Origin: Strigamia acuminata
Lineage: Eukaryota; Arthropoda; Chilopoda; Geophilomorpha; Linotaeniidae
Length of the DNA: 64,000 bases
Assembly (NCBI GenBank): GCA_949358305.1
Contig: OX442314.1
Coordinates: 3,909,087 to 3,973,086 of the forward strand
Reading direction: 5' to 3'
Shown here: piece after piece, positions 41,725-53,900 of the stretch
Layout: the number at the start of each line of letters is the position of its first letter
Position numbering within the stretch: position 1 is the first letter of the stretch
Position numbers and translations under genes: made by a program
Notes under the pieces: model-generated
Database searches by the model: none
Told to the model about the DNA's origin: nothing
What the model saw: only the letters and a program-made list of their open reading frames with translations

Positions 41725-41912
41725 AACAACGCCATTTTGGTTTGCCCCGAATAGCGCCGTATTTCATCCAATCTTATTTAAATCATTCTACGAATAGCAA
41801 TAATAAAAGTAGTATTAAATCTATAATTTAAAATAAAACTGGTGATGGCATTTTGTTTTGTTTTTAAAAAACATACAAAGGTGCTTCGTTGCGCACGGAA
41901 TTTAAATCTTGT
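41725..41912. promoter_or_regulatory. Duplicated mL66 promoter in front of the RBR ligase
   Basis: Diverged copy of 35976-36180, including the first mL66 codons on the minus strand (ATGGCGTTGTT at 41735-41725). The RBR ligase coding start lies about 105 bases beyond it on the plus strand, so the copy is placed to act as that gene's promoter. Confidence 0.6.
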
Positions 41913-42016
41913 GTTGTTGGCCATATATTTTACGTCTTACATACGTACGAAGTGATCTGATTGGTCAACGTCCTAAATGTTGAACGATAGCGTCGTTTTC
42001 GGCTGAAGTGTCGACC

Positions 42017-44512
42017 ATGATGGATACGATAAAATCAATTTTGGAACTGTTGCCGGACGCCGATCGCGACTATTTGCGGAGTTTTGTCAAGAGATACGCG
42101 GAAGATGTGAATTTCTTAAATGCGACTGTTTTTGAGTGGTTTGAGAGTGGCAGTTATCCTAAGGCGGCGACCAAACAAAAATTTATGAAAAAGTTTATAT
42201 ATTTTACTTTTTTTATATTAATTTTGTAGTGTTTTTTTATGATGTTATAAGATTTTTCATCTTTTTTTATAATTTTTTATTTTTTTCATAATTTTTCATT
42301 TTTTTCATAATTTTTCATTGTTTTCATAATTTTTTATTTTTTTCATAATTTTTTATTTTTTACATAATTTTTCATTTTATTCATCATTTTTCATTTTATT
42401 CATAATTTTTCATTTTTAGTTTAAAGTTGTAGAAGTGATGTTTAGAAATTAGACTTCTAAACCTGATGTTTAGAAAGTCTGTTAAAATGGTCATGACCGT
42501 CTATCTGTCTGTCTGTCAGTCTTAATGTCTGTGCACTCACGGCTTCATTTCACTATGACGTCATTGCCGGAAAAAAATGCTAAATTACGGCAAAATTTTG
42601 ACGAACCGGAGCGCCACCTGGCGGATTCCGTTTGATACAATGGATGCTGAAATGTTCGTCTCGATATGTTTTTTGATGTTTACTGTATCGAAATGAGACC
42701 CAAAAATTCTGGAATTTATGCAAAATTTGGATTCGACCAAGAAAAAACCCAATATTTTGAAAAAAGAACCAATTAGAAGGTTTAAACAAAGTTTCTTGTG
42801 TAGATTTTGCCGCTGAAAACGATGGTGCTAATAATTTTTTGATCTGATTAATGGTTGACTTTTTATTAGCAAAAATCGATCTTATTTGTTTGATTTTATT
42901 TTGGTGTTTAATTTAGGGACAGACGGACAGATATATTTCTATACAGAAAAGTGTAGAAGGGGTCTAGAAGTCTAATATGTAATGCTTCCATGCATTACAG
43001 ATATTTACTTGTTTTTTCCAAATTTTTCAATTTTTTTTCTGATTTTTCAATTTTTTTTTTATTTTTTATAATTTATCTGATCTTTCATGATTTTTTCTGA
43101 ATTATTTTTCTGATTTTTCATAATTTTATCTGAATTATTTTTCTGATTTTTCATAATTTTATCTGAATTATTTTTCTGATTTTTCATAATTTTATCTGAA
43201 TTATTTTTCTGATTTTTCATAATTTTATCTGATTTCTTTCCATGATTTTTCCATGATTTTTTTGAATTGCAGCGACTACAGCGTCGAATTGATGACGTGC
43301 GATTGCTGTTGCGAAGATCAACTGCATCAAGAGGAAATGCTGAAGTGCAGGGTCGGACACTCCTTTTGTAGAACGTGCATCCGGCGCCAGGCCGAGGTGC
43401 ACATCGGCCAGGACAAGTTCCAATTCCCATGCCTGGACGGGAACTGCGAGACCGAGTTCTCGCTGACGACGCTGACGAAAGTTTTAGCGCCAAACGTGAT
43501 GTCGATCGTGATGCGCAAGATGCAGGACGAGGAAATCCGGCGCGCGGACATCGCGGACCTCGAGTCGTGCCCGCATTGCTCGTTCTGCGCCATCATGCCG
43601 GACGCGAACGTGACGATCTTTCGGTGCTTCAACCCGGAATGTTTGAAAGTCACGTGCAGGTGAAAAAATAGAAAATATTAAAAAAAAAAAAAATTTTTTC
43701 AAATTTTTTTCTGATGAAGGCTTTGCAAGGAAGCCAACCACATTCCGCTGCGCTGCGACGAGATCGAGAAGAAGTCCGAGGTGCGCTTCCGAACGCACAT
43801 CGAGGACAGGATGACAGAGGCGCTGCTGCGCACGTGTCCTCGGTGCAAGAGGTGCATCATCAAAGAGGAAGGGTGCAACATGATGACGTGCACGTGCGGC
43901 CAGACGTTCTGCTACGTGTGTCGCGAACCTGTCGTCAGCTACAAGCATTTCGAGAACGGGAGGCGAGTTGATTAAGCATTATGACCAGGAGGAAAATATT
44001 ATTTTCGGCCAAAATATTCAATTTTAAGCTAAAAAATTCAATTTTAAGCTAAAAAATTCAATTTTAAGCTAAAAAAAATCAATTTTAAACAAAAAAAATA
44101 AATTTTAGTCCAAAAATCCAATTTCAGGCCAAAAATCCAATTTTAGGCCTAAAAAAATTCAATTTTCCAAAAATCCAATTTTAGACCAAAGAAATTCAAT
44201 TTTCCAAAAATCCAATTTTCGACATAAATGAACATACTAATTATAATTACATTTGAACGCAGGTGTCCTCAAGTTTCGAACAGCGAAGAAATGCATCGGC
44301 TGGAGGTGCAGGAGGGCGCCAAGAAGGCGAAGGAAGAGTATGCAGCAACTCATCCGGAAGTGCGACTGAAGCACGACCCAAGCAAGGCCGTGCAGAGGCG
44401 GCAGCAGCTGAACGCGCAGGGCGCAATGCCCAATTTGGTTGGTCTCCAAATTGATTTAACATTAGTGATTTTATCTTTATTAATTATCCTTACTTATTTA
44501 TGTTATCTATAA
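42017..44512 (+). CDS. RNF216-like: RBR-type E3 ubiquitin ligase, RNF216/TRIAD3-like, 351 aa, four exons
   Basis: Exons: 42017-42192, 43273-43659, 43720-43962, 44263-44512; 1,056 nt, phases agree. An N-terminal helical segment (LLPDADRDYLRSFVKRY, FESGSYPKAA) resembles the RNF216 N-terminal region. The RING-IBR-RING block follows: RING1 (MTCDCCCEDQLHQEE, CRTCIRRQ; about 65-120), IBR (CPHCSFCAIMPD to CKEANHIPLRC) and RING2 (CPRCKRCIIKEEGCNMMTC, CGQTFCYVC; about 235-265), with the likely catalytic Cys inside GCNMMTC. It transfers ubiquitin through a Cys intermediate. Intron 3 uses a GC donor (AG, then GCGAGT at 43963). The last 24 residues are strongly hydrophobic (LTLVILSLLIILTYLCYL); this is either a membrane tail or read-through into an intron after PNL (GTTGGT). 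It is shorter than vertebrate RNF216. Confidence 0.85.
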
Positions 44513-46704
44513 GCAACCAGATGGCAACTAAGTATTGTTTACTTCTTGTATCCATGATGTTCGAGTGTAACACAATGGAATGAATTGTGCCATACAGTTT
44601 TGCCTTTCTACAACCACAGCCTTTTTTGTTTGCATAAACAATTTGTAAAATAAGGAAAAATTAAGGATGACTCATATTGTTAACTGTTTAAAAATTTATA
44701 AATATTTAATTATAATGATTTTGATATTAAATGAGTTTGAAGTGTTTTTTATGAAATATTTACTAAGTTTTGTGATATATTTACTAATAATTGTTGATTA
44801 TATAATAGAATTATTGAGAATTTTGATGATTAATTTTGTAAAAACTATTTTAATAATTTGGCAAATTAATCATTGATTTTGATTTCAGATAGATGAAGTA
44901 TTTACTGTTTATAGTGTTTGTGTTATAAGTGAAAGTTGTGACGAGACAGACCCTCATCAGATCTTTCTAACAATTTTATATTGTCTAATAAATACTCTGA
45001 GTGCATTATTATTACTAGGACTGCAAAAAAAATGATTTTGAGTTCGAATCAGCTCATGTGGGGGCTGATCGAATACTTTTTGCCAGGGGTTGTAAGTGCC
45101 AGACATCAGCAACATCAACAGCGGGTTCAAATCGTGTTTGACGCATTACGCGATATCGTATGCCGCATATCGAGCACCGAAGACGGCATTAATTCCCGCC
45201 GATTACCGTACGAACAAAATTGTTATGGTTCATCGCGAGCAACAACCCAGTTTATAGGTGAATTTTTGGCCACGCGTTGTTTTACGAGTGTCAAATCTTT
45301 TGCTGCGATGACAACACTCGTTCATTGGATATTAAAAGTAAAAGGAAAAAACAGAAAAAAATCCCAAAAAAGTTAAGTTGATTCACGACTTTTGGAGATC
45401 AGACAATATTTTCAAACCTTTTCATTGCCCCGTTTTTTTTTTTTTATTTTTACCTTTTTTGTATTTTTTTCAATTACCATGTTTACATGTACCGTACCGT
45501 ACCGCAACCATAAATGCACATTATAGGCGCAAAAATGTGTACAATAAGTCATTTGTCCAGATAACTGGGTACGGTATTAAAAGATAGACTGGGCAAATAA
45601 TGATGTCATTGAAGCTCGAAGTTCTTTATGCCTTCTTGTGGACAAACTTAAAACACCTGTACTGCAGGGAAGATTATTTTGTCCAACGGTGTATCATGAA
45701 AACAGTTCATTATTTTTTAAATTGTACTGTACTAGCACAACACTGCCCGTAATACCTACATCCCTGCTCGGCGATTCCAGTAGTCTCTTTCTCTGGCAAC
45801 ATCTTCATCGTTGTGTTGTGTATACCGAAAATCCTCTCATAGTGCGCGGGTCTCTATTAGTACGCGGGAAAAATTTAAACACCCACCACGCACTAGAGGC
45901 TTTACGGTACGTGAAAAGAAAAGAAAACATAAATAAAACGATATAACTTATATTCTAAATACTTTTTTGTTTCTTTTAATTCTTATCTCGTCTCTAAAAT
46001 TTCATAACACAATATATAATAATTCTCTCGACTTTTCTAAAGCATGGCATCAAATTGAACAAAATCGGGCGAATAACGGAAAAAAGGTGCAATTCTATGT
46101 ACAAATACACGCGATATTAACACCAGCGACGCCATTTTTATTCATTTATTTATTTATTTATTTATTTGCCTAAATAAAACGGTGATTGAAATAACAAGGC
46201 TTCAACGAGAGTATTACCTAACAAAATGGAATGCAATCGAGCACACCGAGCCATGAAAAATTAAAACAAAAATTCCAAACTAAAAATTAAGGCACATCTT
46301 TTTTCATATTTTTTTTGTTTTGTTTTATCACAGCTCAAACGTCACGTCACGTAGTCACGCCGCTCTCGATAAAAATTGAAAAAAAAAAAAAAACCGTCTC
46401 AATTCCGTTTTATTCGTCTTGATAGCTGCATTTCCCTCAATTCAACGAAATCAGTTAATTTTTCCATCCTCCTAGCGGCGACGAGTAAAAACAAACAAAC
46501 ATGGCTGCTCAGGAAAACAATCTTTAGGATTTAGGCCTAAATTCCGCCATCCCGCTCAAATATCACACAATTTCTCTTAAAAAAATATTAAAAATCAATT
46601 TTTTCCCCTTCGCTTTATCCTTTTATTCAGATGTAAAAAAGAAAATTCGTTTCTTTCGTGATCGCCTGCAAATTGATTCCTCGTTCTGCCGCAGCACGGC
46701 GCCA
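44513..46704. other. Intergenic, RBR ligase to SOS, two unsupported frames
   Basis: AT-rich. A frame at 45032-45376 (MILSSNQLMWGLIEYFLPG...) and another at 45638-45946 show no family resemblance and no splice context. A TTTATTTATTTATT tract (46140-46165) and AATAAA signals suggest a transcript end. 46500-46520 has an ATGGCTGCTCAGGAAAACAA stretch resembling GCGGCCCAGGAAAACAATTTG at 20533, which may be a shared repeat. The SOS 3' UTR lies just below 46705. Confidence 0.45.
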
Positions 46705-49700
46705 CTACCTCGGCGCGCCGTTATTATTCACTTGCACATTATGCCGATACGTCCGCGGCGGCAATTGCGGGGTCGGGCCCACGGGACTCGTGGGACTCGG
46801 TCCGTTGTGAGAGCTCCGTCGCGGGACCACCAACGGCGGCGACGGAATCGGGGGCGGCATCAAAACGTTTCCGCTTCCGCTCATGTCGATCGACGAGTTT
46901 CTTCTGGGCAGGAGTATCGGTCTGCCGCCATCCCGCGCCATCAGATGATTGGCGCTCGACGACAGCACGCGCGGAAGGGTCCCTCCGCCGGCCAGGTCCC
47001 TTCGCGGGGGCAGCGGGGGCGGCGATGTGTCACGTGGCGGTAGTAATGGAGCGTCGGGCGCTTGCTTCTGCTTGGGCGACGTGTCTCCGATGGATGGGTC
47101 GCGAATTTTCCGCGGAGGTAACGGCGGCGGTAGCGGGTTTGGACTGATAATCATGGGTCCCGGAGATGTGGCTCCACCTGCTGAAACAATATTCAAGCGT
47201 TTATGAGTTTCGTAGTGAGTGGTGGGCTGTCTGGAGACAAGATTTTTCGCGTTTTTGTGTTCAAAAACACGATTTTTAAGCACAAAATGCATTTCTAGCA
47301 ATTAAAAATGCATTTCTAGATCGAAAAATAAATTTCTAGCAATTAAAAATGAATTTCTGGGTCGAAAAATGAATTTCTAGGTCGAAAAATGTGATTTCTA
47401 GGTCGAAAAATGTGATTTCTATGTAGAAAAATAAATTTCTAGGTCGAAAAATGAAATTCTAGGTTAGAAAAATGAATTTCTAGATTGAAAAATGAATTTC
47501 TAGGTCGAAAAATAAAATTCTAGGTTAGAAAAATGAATTTCTAGATTGAAAAATGAATTTCTAGGTCGAAAAATGTGATTTCTAGGTCGAAAAATGTGAT
47601 TTCTAGGTCGAAAAATGTGATTTCAAGGTCGAAAAATGTGATTTCTAGGTCGAAAAATGTGATTTCTATGCAGAAAAATGAATTTCTAGGTCGAAAAATA
47701 AAATTCTAGGTTAGAAAAATGAATTTCCAGGTTGAAAAATGAATTTCTAGGTCGAAAAATGAATTTCTAGCAATTAAAAATGCATTTCTAGGTCAAAAAA
47801 TGTGATTTCTAGGTCAAAAATAAATTTCTAGATCAAAAAATAAATTTCTAGGTCGAAAAATGACTTTCTAGGTGGAAAAATAAATTTCTATCAATTAAAA
47901 ATGCATTCTAGCACTTAAAATTGCAATTGTTTCTCTAATTTTATTTTATTTTAAAAATGATTTTGATCCAGAAAAACATTTTTGTGCAGAAAAAAACGCA
48001 TTTGTCATCAAAAAAGGTCATTTTATCTAGTTAAAAACACATTTTTTTCGCCTAAAATGCAATAATTGTATCCAAAAATACACTTTTCTCGTCTAAAAAG
48101 GACGATTATTGCACTTAAAACGTTATTCATGCGACTAAACGTGCATTTGTCACTTAAAAAATGAAATAATTTGTCATTTGTGCGTTTTAAATTCAGTTAT
48201 TTTGTGGCGCGACTGAGTGCGTTGAGCTTCTTACTTGGTGAAATAAGAACGTTGGCGAAAATCGAATTATCTACACTATTGATGGACGTTGCAGAGTGCG
48301 GAGGCGTCAGCGGAGTCGACGGTGTGGGCGGCGTGTGCAAAACACGAGGGGAATGCGGCTCCCTGTCGTCCGACGTGATGCGTGAATTTGTACGAAACAG
48401 TGTCGACGTCGATTCCATGCTCGGAAGCGGGCCCGGCACGATCCCCCGACCGGAAGCCCTCTGCTTGATTCCGGGGGACTTCAAATACGAATCGGGAAAC
48501 CGACGCGGCTAAAAAAAATAGAATTAAAAAAAAAATAAAAAAATTAATAGAAATTTCAAAATTTCAAAAAAAACTCGAAATTTCGAAAAAAATTCAAAAT
48601 TTCGAAAAAAAATTCGAAATTTCAAAATTTCGAAAAAATTTCAAAATTTCGAAAAAATTTCAAAATTTCAAAAATTACCAAAATAATTTTAAAAAAATCC
48701 ATAAAAATCTTAAAATAACCAAAATAATTCAAAAAAATCAAAAAACATCCAAAAATCCAAAATAATTGACAAAAGAAAACCAAATTTTGTTTTTTGGAAT
48801 TTCTTGAAAAAAAAGACAAAAACATTTCACCTTACTCCGGCCCGCGCAGCAAGCGGGTCGTAAACTTGCGACGTATGCGCAGCACTTGCGGCCGTGGTCG
48901 GCACCGAGCCACGGCATCGCATCGCTCGATATCGGCAGCAAATTCCCCCGCCGACTGACGGAATCAAACGATCGCACACTGTCAGACTGTCACACCACTC
49001 GTCCACGTACGTCAACTGACGTTTGTCAATCGCTTCGATCCGTGACGACCAGCAAACCCATTCACAACTTTCACTCAATGGAGACAGCGCGCAGCCAATC
49101 ACAGCGCAGATCCGAGGACCCACCCACCAATCGCGGCCACACGAAATATCAATGAAAATGGGAAAGTTCAATCCGTTACTAACCAAAGGGAATTGACATT
49201 TACATTTGACGCCATTTTTTAAATCCCAAAACCACAAAATCTTAAAATAAATAAATCTTACAAATTTGCTCGGTTGTTTGCAGTTTCGCGGTTCGATTTC
49301 CAACGATTTTCCGTATAAATGGTCATTGAATTCCTTCTCGTTTCGGTCCTCCAGTGGATTTAAATTTTCAACAAATTTCTGTAATAAAAAACACATAAGA
49401 AAAAAAACATCGTCCAACAAACAATCCCGAAAACGTGGACGAGAAATCAATAAAACGTGGGCGAGCGGAAAAGAGCAAAAAAACGAACACGCCAAATTTT
49501 TTTTAAAAAAAACAAAACGTTCATTTCCACAATAAATCGAACCTAAATTTTCATTTAGAAGCTTCACGAATAAACTGAAGCTCAGTCCGAACATCTCTTC
49601 ATCTTCTTTTAGAGTAATAAAATCTCAATTTCCGCCCCACCTGGAAAACCCGATCGATCATTCGTCCCGAAATCGATCACAAACGATGAGGGAGAAGAAA

Positions 49701-50874
49701 AAAAATCAAATCCATCTTAATAAACATGTTATTCCGTCGAATTAACCTTTCAAACGTTTTAAAATTAGAATTTAAACAAATAAAAGGATATCTAAAAATA
49801 ATCTTTCCGCTCAACTCGACTCGCCGCGGCACGCAAATGATCTCCCAGCACACTTGTGCGGATTCACTCATCGATCAATTTTCCTGGTTTCTACTTTCTA
49901 CTATTGATTTTACGATTCGCAAAAGACGTTTATTCATCATTATTCATCCTTTTTTAAATTTTTACCACCAAAATAAACCTTGAGTAAACTATAACGAGTA
50001 AAAAAATTAATATCGATCAATAAATTCAATTTCCAATTCAAGACTGGAAATCGATAGAGTCGGCGGCCATTACCGTGCCAATAAGCGAAAAATTATTTTA
50101 AAAAACCTTCGAAAAAAGACTAGAAACGACTATTTCACATTTAAAAACTACGAATCGGTTCGAAAATTGCATCTTGTATTGATCCGAAACCCACGCAACG
50201 ATCAGAATAGTTCGACCAACGTCATTAACGACGTCACACATCTACGCGGCCATTTTTAACTCACCCGGATGTCTGCCTGAACACTCAAACAGTAGGGTTG
50301 GTTTTGGTATTGTTGAATCTCGCCAGTGATTTCAGCAACTTTGCGTCGTTTACTAAAATTGATAATCGTTCCTTCGGCATAATTTGGCAGGAAATCGGGA
50401 TTTCCTTCTTCAATGTGGAGGATATTTGTTAAGTACATTCCTAAAAATCCCAATTTCAACAAATTTCAACGACAAAAACCAAACAAAACAACGAAAATAA
50501 AAATATTTCTACCGAAAAAGGGTACGCAAGGAGGGTTGATGGATCGTAATTTTTCCTGATATTTCTTGTAATGGTCCGAATGGAGTTCTTTCGAATCTTC
50601 CAAAGCCTTGATCAATTTATGACTGACACCCTGCGTCGAAAAACGGCATTAAAATGTAAAAATACGTACAAAAATACAAATAAACCGCACGTTAAAAGTG
50701 TGCTCTAGACGATAAACGGATGCTGAATTCATTGCACTAACAACTTCGAGGACCCCGTTGAAGTTATTGAGATCTTGAAGGACAATCATCACTTCGATTA
50801 TTCGTGACACGACCGCCACTCGTTCTTCGTAGTTCTCCGTCTCGACCACCATCTTTTCCAGCCACAACGTGAAC

Positions 50875-50905
<31 letters not shown>

Positions 50906-53900
50906 AATTTATTTCACTAATTTTTAATAAATTTTAATCAATTAGAAACGATTTTTCATTTCTTTTCGCTTACGTTCGTCGAGTGGTGGATCATTTTGAG
51001 CAAATTGGGCGACGTTTTGTTCTTGTTTTTCTTCGTCCACACTGAGCCGACGAGTTCGGACGGTTTGACCGCGCGATATAAATCGAATTCGTGGAGTGTC
51101 AGTTGTCGTGCCAACTCGATCGGGTGCAACTACAATATTTCATATCTTTTTTTTTAACAAATTCATTCATTTTTCTTTGCGTTTTACTGTGAGTAAATCG
51201 AATTTTTCGATGTTGCAGGCCAAATACCACTCGATTTTCGGCGGCGATCGTTCGTGGCAAATCGTGATTTCCCGTGAATCGTCGGAGCTCTCGCTCTGTT
51301 GAATTAATTAGTTTAATTTTGTGCAATTCGTTTGAATTTTATCTCGTTTACCCGCCGTTGGATGATTTTGGTGATCGAATCGGCCCATTTGCGCATTGAT
51401 TTGCCTTTGATGTTGCCCAAAAACCACTGGAGGTTGTATAGTAGTTGCGGATCCCTTTCGAAGTCGTAGAAATGGTGGTCGACCCAATGCCGTAGAACGT
51501 TCAGAACCCTAAAACAAATTTTTTTGAAAAAAACTCATGTATCCACTTTCGTGATCATTTTTTTGACAAATTTTTTAGAAAAGAAACCACTTTTATGATC
51601 ATTTTTTGGCAAATTTTGAACTTTCTTTAATTAAGTTTAAAGTTTTGACGCTTTTGTTGATAAATTTCGAAATTTAAGACATTTCTTCCTAAGTTTTAAG
51701 ATAAATTTCGAAATTTCGTCCATATTTTTTTTATAAATTTCGAAATTTCGTCCATATTTTTTTTTTTTATAAATTTTGAAATTTCGTCCATATATTTTTT
51801 TTATAAATTTCGAAATTTCGTCCATATTTTTTTTGATAAATTTCGAAATTTCGTCCACATTTTTTATAAATTTCGTCCATATATTTTTTTTATAAATTTT
51901 GAAATTTCGTCCATATTTTTTTTTTATAAATTTCGAAATTTCGTCCATATTTTTTTTATAAATTACGAAATTTCGCCTGTATTTAAGGTAAATTTCATAG
52001 CATTTCAAAAAAATGTAGACATTTTTTTGATAAATGTCAAAACTTCCAACATGCATTTGATAAATTAAAAAATTTAAGCCTATTTAAAACTTTTAGATCA
52101 ATCTAGCAATTTCAAGACAATTTCGAAAATTTTTCACACAATTCCCAACATTCCTAGACGATTTCTACTAAATTTACAAATTTCTTAACATTTCCAAACA
52201 TCAACTCCCCGCATACCGAAATTGCACAGGTTGACTATACTCGATCCGAAACTTCTTCAAATCCTCGCGAATCGTATTCTTAAGATTCTCCTGCTCGATT
52301 ATATTCAAATCGTCTTCCACCACAATCAACGACGGCGGCTCCCTAATATTAAACGTAAACGCAGCAAATTAAGGAAAACACTCGTCCCAAATCGATATGT
52401 AGGCAGAAATGTAGCTGCAACGCTTGTATCTACTAGCAATTCAACTGTTCTTTCCGTCAAACTTGCTCTCGGAGGTTTGTATCAACTTTTGCTCAAATCT
52501 ACAAGCAAAAGCCTTCTTTTCCCTCCATTTTCAATCGGATTCGTGTGCAATATTGCGATATATCGCTGTGCGATTATTATGTAGACCAGAGTTTGTTTAC
52601 CCGCTTTTTTAATTCCCGGTTCCCGGTACCAAAATGTCCGGTACTCCCGAAAAATCGGTATTCCCGAGACTAAAAAAGATCAGTTATTTCTCAATGTAAA
52701 AATGGCGTTTTTCGTCAAAAATGGCGTTTTTCGTCAAAAATGGCGTTTTTCGTCAAAAATGGCGTTTTTCGTCAAAAATGGTCGTTTTTCGCCATTTCTC
52801 AATGTAAAAATGGCCGTTGTCGATCAAAAATGGCCGTTTTTTGCCATTTCTCAATCTAAAAATGGCCGGTTGTCGTCAACAATGGCCGTTTTTCGTCAAA
52901 AATGGCCGTTTTTTGCCATTTCTCAATCTAAAAATGGCCGGTTTTCGTCAACAATGGCCGTTTTTCGCCATTTCTCAATGTAAAAATGGCCGTTGTCGAT
53001 CAAAAATGGCCGTTTTTCGCCATTTCTCAATGTAAAAATGGCCCCCTTTTTTCAAAAATGGCCGTTTTTCGTCACCGAAACAAAATGTAACGTTTCAATG
53101 ATGTTTTGACAATTTTGGACGGAACCGGTAATTTTTTCAAATTTCCCTGTTCCCGATTCTGTGACGTTTCATCCGGATTCCCAGGAAATCGGTACCCTGG
53201 TTTCGCGGTACCGAAACCCTAATGTAAACCATCGATTATCGGAACACTGGTTTTACAGTTTTTGATAATTTTTAATCGATTTTTTGCGATATAATCGCAC
53301 AGGCAAATAATTTGACCAATTAAATCAAAGGATATCTTTCGATGAGCAAATCCATGAGTTCCTGCGGCTGACAGAACGAGCGGAACGTGGTGAGGAATGT
53401 GCGGACAAACATGGGGTCGGCGTACATGTGAAAAGTGAGGCGTTCTACTAGTTTGAGCAAAGTGGCTCCTTTGATTAACGGCACGCCGACCGATAGTTCT
53501 TTGTCTTCGAGCACGATGTTGATTTCGGAGTCCTCCTCGGCGAACCGGTAGATTTCGGGCGGTGGCAACCTCAGCGGGTGTTTTTTCTCTTCCTCGGCCA
53601 AACTACTGTCCAAAGTGCGTTCCAACATGCTGGAAAATTCAACAAAATCGGGTTAAAAATCGAGAAAAAACCGCAAAACTAAGAAAAAATCGATTTCCCA
53701 TCAAAAATAAAAATTGGATCAAAAAATCGTGACAAAAGTCGCAAAAATATAAATAAAAAAAATAGAAAAAAAAATATCGGAAAAATATTTTTTTATAAGT
53801 TAAAAAATGGAAAATATTTGCAAATTAAGAAAAACACTCATCCAAAATTCATGTGTAGGCAGAAATGTAGCTGCAACGCTTGTATCTACTAGCAATTCAA

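Noticed and set aside
43375-43971. Overlapping frames at the RBR exons (43375-43671, 43714-43971, 43484-43948)
   Set aside because: They are other-frame shadows of the GC-rich RBR coding exons.
45035-45060. tRNA B-box-like GAGTTCGAATC
   Set aside because: No matching A box or acceptor stem upstream.
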